NCBI GenBank assembly: GCA_016721465.1
Contig: JADKIA010000028.1
Coordinates: 1-64,000, forward strand
DNA length: 64,000 bases
Direction of reading: 5' to 3'
From: Ideonella sp.
GTDB taxonomy: Bacteria; Pseudomonadota; Gammaproteobacteria; Burkholderiales; Burkholderiaceae_C
A program made the translations under genes and the position numbers. The stretch's first letter is position 1. Each line of letters starts with the position of its first letter. Below the pieces are notes generated by a model that saw only the letters and a list, made by a program, of their open reading frames with translations, was not told the DNA's origin and did not search any database. Shown piece by piece: positions 25,585 through 34,393 of this stretch.

Positions 25585-26015
25585 GTGGCTGGCTGCTCGA
25601 TACCAATGTGATTTCGGAGCTGCGTCGACCGCGCCCCAGTGCCCAGGTGCGAAGCTTCATCGCTGGCCAACGACTTGAGGACTTGTTCGTCAGCACGGTC
25701 ACCTTCGCTGAAATCCGCTACGGCATCGAAACGGTTGGCGATCCGGTTCGTCGCGCCGAACTGAATGACTGGCTGCTTCACCGAGTGCGGCCTATGTTTG
25801 ACCAGCGCGTACTTGAAGTCTCTGAGGATGTCATGTTCAAGTGGCGCCTTCTTGTCGAGGACGGCCGTAAGGTCGGCCATACGTTCTCGCAGCCCGATCT
25901 GATCATCGCGGCAACAGCCCTGCAACACGGGCTGACGGTCGTGACCCGTGATACCGGTGACTACAAACTCGCGCGAGTCCCGCTTTTGAATCCGTGGGTC
26001 GACGAGTTGTCGTGA
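25581..26015 (+). CDS. VapC-like PIN-domain toxin ribonuclease
   Basis: The 144-residue protein starts at a GTG that overlaps the antitoxin stop. PIN-domain acidic residues are visible in WLLDTNVISELRRP (Asp7), TVTFAEIRYGIE (Glu), QPDLIIAATALQHG and VVTRDTGDYK. The family (FitB/VapC) cleaves RNA, typically tRNA or rRNA, when freed from its antitoxin. It forms a two-gene module with the Phd-like antitoxin, next to a gene remnant, so it is probably an accessory insertion. Confidence 0.9.
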   Translation: MSGWLLDTNVISELRRPRPSAQVRSFIAGQRLEDLFVSTVTFAEIRYGIETVGDPVRRAELNDWLLHRVRPMFDQRVLEVSEDVMFKWRLLVEDGRKVGHTFSQPDLIIAATALQHGLTVVTRDTGDYKLARVPLLNPWVDELS

Positions 26016-26113
26016 CTACGTCTCCCGCGCGATTCGGCGGCGAGCCCGGGGAACTCAACGCATCGGAGCGGCGGCTTTCGAGACGTCAACTTGCAGAGCT
26101 GACTGACCGGAAC

Positions 26114-26145
26114 GGGCTGCTATGCAGAGCTCTGCATAGCAGCCC
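26114..26145. terminator. 32-bp perfect palindrome between convergent genes
   Basis: GGGCTGCTATGCAGAG at 26114-26129 is followed immediately by its exact reverse complement. As RNA either strand would give a strong hairpin. It lies between vapC and the convergent DUF455 gene, which fits a bidirectional terminator. It lacks a clear T-run on either side, so a protein-binding or recombination site is an alternative. The rest of 26016-26227 shows no gene. Confidence 0.5.
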
Positions 26146-26227
26146 TTACGCGACGTTCGTCAGGCTGGTGCGAATGTCTTGACATTGCCGACTGCACGAA
26201 CTCCGAGTCTCGCCGTTGCCAGTTGCA

Positions 26228-27016
26228 TTAACGGAGCAAGTCAATTTCTGCATCAGTGAATCCAGCGGCACGGCGAGCATCGAGGTTGTATGGCCCTTTC
26301 AGCCTGGGCGCGCCGTGGCGGGCCAGCAGAGCCGGATAGATCGCCACCGGGTCGAGTCCGTCGCGCTGGCACAGCCAGGCATACCAGCGGTTGCCGATGG
26401 CCACGTGGCCGATCTCCTCGCGCAGGATCACGTCGAGGATCTCCACCGCTCGGGCATCGCCGGCGCGTTGCAGCTTGGCCTGCAGCGGCGGCGTGGCGTC
26501 CAGCCCGCGCGCCTCCAGTGTGCGCGGCACCAGGGCCATGCGGGCGACGATGTCGTGCTTCGTGCGCTCGGCCATGGCCCACAGCCCGTCGTGCGCGTCG
26601 AAGTCGCCGTAGGCATGGCCCAGGCTGTGCAGGTGCTCGCTCAGCAGCGTGAAGTGCAGCGCTTCCTCGGACGCCACGCGCAGCCAGTCGCTGTAGTAGT
26701 CGGCGGGCATGCCGGCAAACCGCCACACCGCGTCCAAGGCCAGGTTGATGGCATTGAACTCGATGTGCGCGATGGCGTGCAGCAGGGCAGCACGGCCGGC
26801 CAGCGAGAAGGGCGAGCGCCGGGGCACCTGGGCCACGGGCACCAGCTTGGGCCGGGGCGGCCGGCCGGGCAGGCCTGGCGGCTCGTCGAGCTGAGCCGTG
26901 CTGTCGATGCGAATCTGGCCCGCGCGTGCCGCCAATAGCAAGGTACCTGCGGCGGCGGCCTTGGCGGCCGGGTCGGCGATCTCAAGCACCTGCAAGGCGG
27001 CGGGGCGAAGCTGCAT
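26228..27016 (-). CDS. DUF455 ferritin-like protein
   Basis: The 262-residue protein, started at MQLRPAALQVLEIADP, belongs to the DUF455 family of ferritin-like helical proteins. Candidate di-metal ligands occur in HAIAHIEFNAINLALD, VASEEALHFTLLSEHL and ILDVILREEIGHVAIGN, which together give the repeated E-x2-H pattern. The biochemical role is not established. The relation to MiaE-like hydroxylases is structural only. Alternative starts lie four and fourteen codons upstream, up to 27058. The gene is divergent from the carbonic-anhydrase-like gene with only 34 bases between the chosen starts. Confidence 0.8.
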   Translation of the reverse strand: MQLRPAALQVLEIADPAAKAAAAGTLLLAARAGQIRIDSTAQLDEPPGLPGRPPRPKLVPVAQVPRRSPFSLAGRAALLHAIAHIEFNAINLALDAVWRFAGMPADYYSDWLRVASEEALHFTLLSEHLHSLGHAYGDFDAHDGLWAMAERTKHDIVARMALVPRTLEARGLDATPPLQAKLQRAGDARAVEILDVILREEIGHVAIGNRWYAWLCQRDGLDPVAIYPALLARHGAPRLKGPYNLDARRAAGFTDAEIDLLR

Positions 27017-27050
27017 CCGTAAAATCATACGTTTCAGCGTGGAGCCTGCC

Positions 27051-27575
27051 TTGGCCATTTATCAATTCGCGGACCACCGCCCCGAGATCAGCCCGTCCGC
27101 CTGGGTGGCCGAGAGTGCGCAGGTGATGGGCCGGGTGGCCTTGGCCGATGGCGCCAGCGTCTGGTACGGCGCTGTGCTGCGCGGTGACAACGACAGCATC
27201 ACCATCGGGCCCAACAGCAACATCCAGGACGGCAGCGTGCTGCACACCGACCATGGCAAGCCCTTGTCGCTGGGCGAGGGTGTCACGGTGGGCCACCAGG
27301 TGATGCTGCACGGCTGCAGCATCGGCGACAACACCTTGGTGGGCATCCAGAGCGTGATCCTCAATGGTGCGCGCATCGGCAAGAATTGCATCGTCGGCGC
27401 TGGCGCCATCGTCACCGAGGGCAAGGAATTCCCGGACGGCGTGCTGATCGTTGGCGCACCCGCCAAGGTGGTGCGCGAGCTGACCGCCGAGCAGATCGAA
27501 CGGCTGAAGCTGCAGTCGGCCCACTATGTGCAGCAGGCCCAGCGCCACCGCAATCTGATGCAGCGCATCGACTGA
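27051..27575 (+). CDS. Gamma-carbonic anhydrase-like hexapeptide protein (YrdA/PaaY type)
   Basis: This 174-residue left-handed beta-helix protein probably starts at TTG (27051), since GGAG lies six bases upstream and the homology begins at AIYQFADHRPEISPSAWVAE. Hexapeptide repeats run through GRVALADGASVWYGAVLRGD, HTDHGKPLSLGEGVTVGHQ and HGCSIGDNTLVGIQS. The histidines in LHTDHG, VGHQV and MLHG are placed as the zinc or iron ligands of gamma-class carbonic anhydrases. Enzyme activity is unproven for most members. It overlaps hslO by one base and may be cotranscribed with it. Confidence 0.88.
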   Translation: MAIYQFADHRPEISPSAWVAESAQVMGRVALADGASVWYGAVLRGDNDSITIGPNSNIQDGSVLHTDHGKPLSLGEGVTVGHQVMLHGCSIGDNTLVGIQSVILNGARIGKNCIVGAGAIVTEGKEFPDGVLIVGAPAKVVRELTAEQIERLKLQSAHYVQQAQRHRNLMQRID

Positions 27576-28552
27576 TGGACGAGCTGCACAAGTTCATCTT
27601 CGAAGGGCTGCCCGTGCGCGGCGCGTTGGTGCGTCTGCAGTCCGGCTGGCGCGAGCTGCTGGCGCGACGCGCCAGCCCCAGCGACGGTGGGCACGCCTTT
27701 CCCGAGCCGGTGCGCGCACTGCTGGGGCAGATGGCGGCCGCCGGATGCCTGATGCAGGGCAACCTGAAGTTCAACGGCGCGGTGGTGCTGCAGGTGTTTG
27801 GCGACGGCCCGGTGAAGCTGGCGGTGGCCGAGACGCAGGCCGACCTGAGCTTTCGCGCCACCGCCAAGGTGGTGGGCCCGGTGGCCGCCGATGCGAAGCT
27901 GGAGGCCATGCTCAACGTCCACGGCCAGGGCCGCTGTGCCATCACGCTCGACCCGAAGGACCGCCAGCCCGGGCAGCAGCCCTACCAGGGTGTCGTGCCG
28001 CTGCATGGTGATCGGCGCGAGCCCCTGCAGCAGCTGTCCGAGGTGCTGGAGCACTACATGCTGCAGTCCGAGCAAGTCGACACGCGACTGGTGCTGGCCG
28101 CCAACGACGACGTGGCCGCCGGTCTGCTGATCCAGCGCCTGCCGATGGCCGGCCAGGCCAACCTGGCCGGCAGCAGCAGTGCGCGCGACGAGGACCAGAT
28201 CGGCCGCAACGAGGACTACAACCGCATCGCCCTGCTGGCCGGCACCTTGACCGCCGAAGAGTTGCTGCGGCTGGACCCGATGGTGCTGCTGCGACGCCTG
28301 TTCTGGGAGGAGACGCTGCGCCTGTTCGAACCAATGACGCCGCGCTTCGCCTGCACCTGCTCGCGCGATCGCGTGGCCGGCATGCTGCGTGGGCTGGGCC
28401 AAGAGGAGATCGAGGGCCTGATCGCCGAGCGCGGTGAGGCCGAGGTGGGTTGCGATTTCTGTGGCGCGCAGTACCGCTTCGATCCCATCGATGCCGCACG
28501 GTTGTTCACGCCGGCCCGCGATCATCCGCCGACCAGTGGCGGCGTGCAGTAG
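27575..28552 (+). CDS. hslO: Hsp33 redox-regulated holdase chaperone
   Basis: This 325-residue chaperone starts at an ATG overlapping the previous stop (TGATG). The N-terminal domain shows ALLGQMAAAGCLMQGNLKFNG and AETQADLSFRATAKV. The redox-switch zinc site at the C-terminus is present as FACTCSRDRV and VGCDFCGAQYRFD, the CxC plus CxxC tetrad. Oxidative stress releases zinc, forms disulfides and activates client binding in the cytoplasm. It follows the gamma-carbonic-anhydrase-like gene and converges on the NadR-like kinase gene. Confidence 0.95.
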   Translation: MDELHKFIFEGLPVRGALVRLQSGWRELLARRASPSDGGHAFPEPVRALLGQMAAAGCLMQGNLKFNGAVVLQVFGDGPVKLAVAETQADLSFRATAKVVGPVAADAKLEAMLNVHGQGRCAITLDPKDRQPGQQPYQGVVPLHGDRREPLQQLSEVLEHYMLQSEQVDTRLVLAANDDVAAGLLIQRLPMAGQANLAGSSSARDEDQIGRNEDYNRIALLAGTLTAEELLRLDPMVLLRRLFWEETLRLFEPMTPRFACTCSRDRVAGMLRGLGQEEIEGLIAERGEAEVGCDFCGAQYRFDPIDAARLFTPARDHPPTSGGVQ

Positions 28553-28560
28553 GGCGGGCC

Positions 28561-29169
28561 TCAGGGGCTTCGGATCGCCGCCAGTTCTGCGCCACGCGCG
28601 CAATGCCGCTGCAGCCAGGGCGCCACCGCTTCGAGTGCCATGTCCACGCGACGCGCGCCAAGGCCGGCCACGAGGCTCCAGGGCAGGTCGTGGGCCTGCA
28701 GCAGGGCACGCAGCCGCGTGTCCACCGGCACGCGCACCTGCGGGCCATCGCGCTGGATGCCATCGGCCACCCAGGGAAGGTCGAGCGCGGTGAGCAAGGT
28801 GATGTGGCTGCGGCGATGTTCGGCGATGGCCCAGGTCTCGATCGAGGGGTCGTCGAACAGCATCGCACTGTAGACCGCCGTCATCACGGCGGTGGTGTCG
28901 CACACCACCACGTCGCTGTCGGCCGCGGCGGCATCGATCAGCGCATGCTGGTGCCGCGCGATGGCCATCTGTTCGTCGGGGCGCGGCGTGCGGCCGGCCT
29001 GCGCGCACCAGTCGCGCAGCCACTCGCCCACGCAGCGTGTGCGCAGGCCAGTGACGGTGGCGATGCGCTCGCTCAAGGTCCTGGCCAAAGCCGTCTTGCC
29101 GGTGCTCTCGGCGCCGACGATGGCGATGCGCAGTGCCGTGGGGCGATGGACGCGTTCTTCGTGCGTCAT
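28561..29169 (-). CDS. NadR-like ribosylnicotinamide kinase domain protein (AAA_28)
   Basis: The 202-residue P-loop protein starts at MTHEERVHRP and overlaps pnuC by four bases. RIAIVGAESTGKTALARTLS is the Walker A with the E-S-T-G-K-T spelling typical of the NadR kinase domain. VVCDTTAVMTAVYS follows, with WVADGIQRDGP near the lid. It lacks the N-terminal NMN adenylyltransferase and regulator domains of enterobacterial NadR. With the PnuC transporter directly upstream it would phosphorylate imported nicotinamide riboside to NMN, trapping it in the cell. Confidence 0.85.
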   Translation of the reverse strand: MTHEERVHRPTALRIAIVGAESTGKTALARTLSERIATVTGLRTRCVGEWLRDWCAQAGRTPRPDEQMAIARHQHALIDAAAADSDVVVCDTTAVMTAVYSAMLFDDPSIETWAIAEHRRSHITLLTALDLPWVADGIQRDGPQVRVPVDTRLRALLQAHDLPWSLVAGLGARRVDMALEAVAPWLQRHCARGAELAAIRSP

Positions 29170-29810
29170 GCCATTGCGCTCGGAGCCTCGCCCTGCAGCC
29201 GCCGCCAGGCCCGCCAGCCCGCCACCGACATGACGGCGAACACCGCATACAGCAGCACGGTGAGCCACAGGCCCTTGTGGCCGAACAGCACCAGGCTGAA
29301 CAGGTTCACGCCCAGCCAGACGAGCCAGTTCTCGATCCACTTGCGGCCCAACAGCACCGTGCCGGTGATGCTGGCCACGGTGGGCAGCGCGTCCATCCAG
29401 GGCACGTCGCTGTCGGTTGCCCGGGCCAGCAGCAGTGCCAGTGCGGGCCAGCCCAATGCCGTGGCGGCCAAGGCCCATGCGCGCTGCCTCGGGGCCATCC
29501 GGCGCACCGGCAAGGGGTCGGTGCCATGCTCGGCATGGCGCAGCCATTGCCACCAGCCCCAGACGGCCATGGCGACGAAGAACAGTTGCAGCCCCGCTTC
29601 GCCGTACAGCCTGCTGCTGGCAAACAACAGCGCGTAGAGCAGCGAGCTGCCCATGGCCAGCGGCCAGCCCAGCGGGTTGACGCGCATGTTGCACACCACC
29701 ATGGCCACCGACAGCACAAAGGCCACGATCTCCAGCCAAGTGACCGGGCTGCCCCACAGCGCGAAGGCCTGGGCCAGCAGCGGCTGGGCCGATTGGAGCA
29801 GCGCGTTCAC
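29166..29810 (-). CDS. pnuC: Nicotinamide riboside transporter PnuC
   Basis: The 214-residue membrane protein has about seven hydrophobic segments and the PnuC motifs VTWLEIVAFVLSVAMVVCNM, NPLGWPLAMGSSLLYALLF, VWGWWQWLRH and WIENWLVWLGVNLFSLVLF (the NW-x2-W substrate site). It moves nicotinamide riboside by facilitated diffusion in the inner membrane. Its stop overlaps the kinase start, forming a two-gene NAD-salvage unit. Its start overlaps the ftsB stop by four bases, so the unit is tied to the eno-ftsB transcript. Confidence 0.92.
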   Translation of the reverse strand: MNALLQSAQPLLAQAFALWGSPVTWLEIVAFVLSVAMVVCNMRVNPLGWPLAMGSSLLYALLFASSRLYGEAGLQLFFVAMAVWGWWQWLRHAEHGTDPLPVRRMAPRQRAWALAATALGWPALALLLARATDSDVPWMDALPTVASITGTVLLGRKWIENWLVWLGVNLFSLVLFGHKGLWLTVLLYAVFAVMSVAGWRAWRRLQGEAPSAMA

Positions 29811-30082
29811 CGGCGGGCTGTGAGCTGGACGAAGATCTCGTCCGGCTTGATCATGCCCAGCTCGCTGCGAGCGCGGTCCTCCACCATCTCCAGCCCATTG
29901 CGCAGATCATCCACCTCGGCCTGCAGGCGCAGGTTGTCCTGCTTCTGCTCGGTGGTGTGGCGCTGGGCGGCGTCCAACTGGGCCTGCAGTTTCATGGCTT
30001 GCGGGATGCCGCCCGAGCCCAGCCACAGCCCGGCCTGCACCAGCCCCAGCAGCGCCAGCAGCAAGACGGTGGCCCAACGCAT
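29807..30082 (-). CDS. ftsB: Cell division protein FtsB
   Basis: This 91-residue bitopic protein has a short cytoplasmic N-terminus, one membrane helix (about residues 4-24) and a coiled coil (LQAQLDAAQRHTTEQKQDNL and onward). DRARSELGMIKPDEIFVQL is the conserved C-terminal FtsB/DivIC segment. It bridges FtsL and FtsQ in the divisome. It follows eno by 21 bases, the arrangement seen in many proteobacteria. Confidence 0.92.
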   Translation of the reverse strand: MRWATVLLLALLGLVQAGLWLGSGGIPQAMKLQAQLDAAQRHTTEQKQDNLRLQAEVDDLRNGLEMVEDRARSELGMIKPDEIFVQLTARR

Positions 30083-30103
30083 GGCGGCTTGCCTCGGTGC
30101 GCC

Positions 30104-31390
<1,287 letters not shown>

Positions 31391-31462
31391 GGTTCAGGTT
31401 CCTCCGTGGGATGTGGATTCTGTGCGGCGTGCTGTGTGTGGTCCGGACCTTGGGCCAGCGCC

Positions 31463-31756
31463 TCACCCGGGCACGCCATCGACCAGCACCATGCGCATGA
31501 TGCCGGCGTTGTCGCGCACTTTGCGGGCATGGGTGTAGGTCTCGCTGTTGTAGAAGGCCCTGGCGGCGGCCCGATCCGTGAAGGCCAGCAGCACCAGGCG
31601 GCTGGGCGTCCAGGGGCCTTCGAGCACCTCGAACTCGCCACCGCGCACCAGCACCTGCGCGCCATGCTCCTGCATGGCCCGGGTGCTCCACTCGCGGTAC
31701 TTGGCCATCTGATCGGCGTCGGTGACGGTGACGTCGGCAATGATGTAGGCGGCCAT
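31463..31756 (-). CDS. DUF1330 domain protein
   Basis: The 97-residue protein starts at MAAYIIADVTVTDADQMAKY, a typical DUF1330 (ferredoxin-like dimeric alpha-beta barrel) opening. GGEFEVLEGPWTPSRLVLLAF and FYNSETYTHARKVRDNAG complete the family pattern. The function is unknown. It lies seven bases downstream of kdsA and before eno, a placement conserved in related bacteria by general recollection. It is probably cotranscribed with both. Confidence 0.88.
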   Translation of the reverse strand: MAAYIIADVTVTDADQMAKYREWSTRAMQEHGAQVLVRGGEFEVLEGPWTPSRLVLLAFTDRAAARAFYNSETYTHARKVRDNAGIMRMVLVDGVPG

Positions 31757-31763
31757 GGCTTGA

Positions 31764-32621
31764 TCAGTCGGTGAAGCGGTCTTCGAGCAGCGGCTGTGAT
31801 TTGACCACGCGGTCCAGCGCGGCCAGTTGATCCAGCAGCGCACGCATGTGCTTCAGTGGCACGGCGTTGGGCCCATCGCACAGGGCCTTGGCCGGATCCG
31901 GGTGCGTCTCCATGAACAGGCCGGACACGCCCACGGCCACCGCCGCACGCGCCAGCACCGGCACGAACTGCCGTTCGCCGCCGCTGGACGTGCCCATGCC
32001 ACCGGGCAGTTGCACGCTGTGGGTGGCGTCGAACACCACTGGCGCGTGCGTCTCGCGCAGGATCGCCAGACTGCGCATGTCGGAGACCAGGTTGTTGTAG
32101 CCGAAACTCACGCCCCGCTCGCAGGCCATGAAGCGGTCTTCGCTCAGACCGGCGGCGCGGGCCGCGGCGCGCGCCTTGTCGAGCACGTTCTTCATGTCGT
32201 GCGGGGCAGTGAACTGGCCCTTCTTGATGTTCACGGGCAAGCCGCTTTGTGCCACGGCGTGGATGAAATCGGTCTGGCGGCACAACAGGGCGGGCGTCTG
32301 CAGCACATCCACCACCGAGGCCACCTCGGCGATGTGGCTCACCTCGTGCACATCGGTGAGGACGGGCACATCGAGCTCGCGCTTCACCTTGGACAGGATC
32401 TCCAGGCCCTTGGCCATGCCCAGACCGCGAAACGCGCTCTCGCTGGAGCGGTTGGCCTTGTCGAAACTGCTCTTGAAGATGAACGGAATGCCGAGTGCGG
32501 CCGTCATTTCCTTCAACTGGCCGGCCGTGTCCATCTGCAGTTGCTCGCTCTCGACCACGCAGGGCCCGGCGATCAGGAAGAAGGGCCGATCAAGACCGAC
32601 CTCGAAGCCGCACAGCTTCAT
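31764..32621 (-). CDS. kdsA: 3-deoxy-D-manno-octulosonate-8-phosphate synthase
   Basis: The 285-residue enzyme condenses phosphoenolpyruvate and arabinose 5-phosphate to Kdo-8-phosphate for lipopolysaccharide inner core. FFLIAGPCVVESEQLQMDTA, FIFKSSFDKANRSS, VPVLTDVHEVSHIAEVASVV, QTPALLCRQTDFIHAVA and FDATHSVQLPGG are all family motifs. The start overlaps the pyrG stop by four bases. The cysteine in IAGPC and the HSVQLP region match both metal-dependent and metal-free subclasses. The class was not decided. Confidence 0.96.
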   Translation of the reverse strand: MKLCGFEVGLDRPFFLIAGPCVVESEQLQMDTAGQLKEMTAALGIPFIFKSSFDKANRSSESAFRGLGMAKGLEILSKVKRELDVPVLTDVHEVSHIAEVASVVDVLQTPALLCRQTDFIHAVAQSGLPVNIKKGQFTAPHDMKNVLDKARAAARAAGLSEDRFMACERGVSFGYNNLVSDMRSLAILRETHAPVVFDATHSVQLPGGMGTSSGGERQFVPVLARAAVAVGVSGLFMETHPDPAKALCDGPNAVPLKHMRALLDQLAALDRVVKSQPLLEDRFTD

Positions 32622-34267
32622 GCCGCGGCCTGCGCCTTGCGCGCCGCCTGGTGGTCCAGCGCCGCCTGGATGAAGCTGATGAACAGCGGGTGGCCGTCCC
32701 AGGGCGTGCTCTTGAACTCGGGGTGGAACTGCACGCCGACGAACCAGGGGTGCTGGCTCTGCGGCAACTCAACGATCTCGGTGAGCTTTTCGCGCTGAGT
32801 GATGGCCGAGATCACCAGGCCCGCCTTCTGCAGCGCATCGAGGTACTGCTCGTTGGCCTCGTAGCGGTGGCGATGGCGCTCGGTGACCACGTTGCCGTAG
32901 ATCTTGTGCGCCAGCGTGCCGGCCTTGACATCCGAGCTCTGCGCGCCCAGGCGCATCGTGCCGCCCAGATCGGAGTTGGCGCTGCGCTTCTGGATCGAGC
33001 CGTCGCGGTCCTGCCATTCGTCGATGAGTGCGATCACCGGGTGCTTCGTGCCGGGCTCGAACTCGGTGCTGTTGGCGCCATCCAAGCCGGCCACATGGCG
33101 CGCGAATTCGATCGTGGCCACCTGCATGCCCAGGCAGATGCCCAGGTAGGGCAGCTTGTGTTCACGGGCATAGCGTGCAGCCGAGATCTTGCCTTCCACG
33201 CCCCGCTTGCCGAATCCGCCGGGCACCAGGATGGCATCAAAGCCCTCGAGCTGGGCGATGCTGCCGGCGTCCAGCACCTCGGAATCGACGTACTCGATCT
33301 TCACCCGGGCATGGTGGTGGATGCCGGCGTGACGCAAGGCCTCGTTCAGCGACTTGTAGGAGTCGGACAGGTCGGTGTACTTGCCGCACATCGCGATGCT
33401 CACTTCGCGCTGCGGCTGCATCACCTCGGCCACCAGGCGATCCCAACGTTTGAGGTCGGCCGGCTTGGTGAGCAGCTGCAGCTTCATGCAGATCAACTCG
33501 TCGAGGCCCTGCTCATGCAGCATGCGTGGCACCTTGTAGATGGTGTCCACGTCCCACATGCTGATCACGCCGTGCGGCTGCACGTTGGTGAACAGCGAGA
33601 TCTTCTCGCACTCGTCCGCCGGCACGGCGCGGTCGGCGCGGCACAGCAGCACATCGGGCTGGATGCCGATCTCGCGCAGCTTCTGCACCGTGTGCTGCGT
33701 GGGTTTGGTCTTCAGCTCGCCGGCGGCGGCGATCCAGGGCACGTAGGTGAGGTGCACGAAGGCGGTGTTGCTCGGCCCCATCTTCAGGCTCATCTGACGC
33801 ACGGCCTCGAGGAAGGGCAGCGATTCGATGTCGCCCACCGTGCCGCCGATCTCCACGATGGCCACGTCCACGTTCTCGGCACCGCGGCGCACGAAGTCCT
33901 GGATCTCGTTGGTGACGTGCGGGATCACCTGCACCGTCTTGCCCAGGTAGTCGCCGCGGCGCTCCTTCTCGAGCACGCTCTTGTAGACCTGGCCGGCGGT
34001 GAAATTGTTGTGGCGCTTCATCCTGGTCGTGATGAAGCGCTCGTAGTGGCCGAGGTCGAGGTCGGTTTCGGCACCATCGTCGGTGACGAACACCTCCCCG
34101 TGCTGGAACGGGCTCATCGTGCCCGGATCGACGTTGAGGTAGGGGTCCAGCTTGATGAGGGTGACCTTGAGGCCGCGCGATTCGAGGATCGCGGCGAGCG
34201 AGGCCGATGCGATGCCCTTGCCGAGGGAGGACACCACACCGCCGGTGACGAAGACGAACTTGGTCAT
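32618..34267 (-). CDS. pyrG: CTP synthase
   Basis: The 549-residue enzyme starts at MTKFVFVTGGVVSSLGKGIA; a frame extending four codons further upstream is not needed. The synthetase domain has DPYLNVDPGTMSPFQHGEVF and EIGGTVGDIESLPFLEAVRQ. The class I glutaminase domain has YLGICLGMQVATIEFARHV with the nucleophilic Cys, and QHPWFVGVQFHPEFKS with the catalytic His-Glu. It converts UTP to CTP. It leads the pyrG-kdsA-DUF1330-eno-ftsB series. Confidence 0.97.
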   Translation of the reverse strand: MTKFVFVTGGVVSSLGKGIASASLAAILESRGLKVTLIKLDPYLNVDPGTMSPFQHGEVFVTDDGAETDLDLGHYERFITTRMKRHNNFTAGQVYKSVLEKERRGDYLGKTVQVIPHVTNEIQDFVRRGAENVDVAIVEIGGTVGDIESLPFLEAVRQMSLKMGPSNTAFVHLTYVPWIAAAGELKTKPTQHTVQKLREIGIQPDVLLCRADRAVPADECEKISLFTNVQPHGVISMWDVDTIYKVPRMLHEQGLDELICMKLQLLTKPADLKRWDRLVAEVMQPQREVSIAMCGKYTDLSDSYKSLNEALRHAGIHHHARVKIEYVDSEVLDAGSIAQLEGFDAILVPGGFGKRGVEGKISAARYAREHKLPYLGICLGMQVATIEFARHVAGLDGANSTEFEPGTKHPVIALIDEWQDRDGSIQKRSANSDLGGTMRLGAQSSDVKAGTLAHKIYGNVVTERHRHRYEANEQYLDALQKAGLVISAITQREKLTEIVELPQSQHPWFVGVQFHPEFKSTPWDGHPLFISFIQAALDHQAARKAQAAA

Positions 34268-34393
34268 GTCGTGCCGCATTCGTGGAGGCGCTGGAGAACC
34301 GCACGAATGCCATGGTGGTAAAGCGCGATTATAGGGGTGGGGTCGCTTCGACCGACCCCTGGTGCGCTCGCGCTGCGCTCGGTGCGGGCCGGT

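Noticed and set aside
27027..27036. CATACGTTTC, identical in ten bases to part of the E1/TonB promoter gap
   Set aside because: It lies between DUF455 and the hexapeptide gene, unrelated to the island, so it is more likely chance or a common promoter word than a regulon member.
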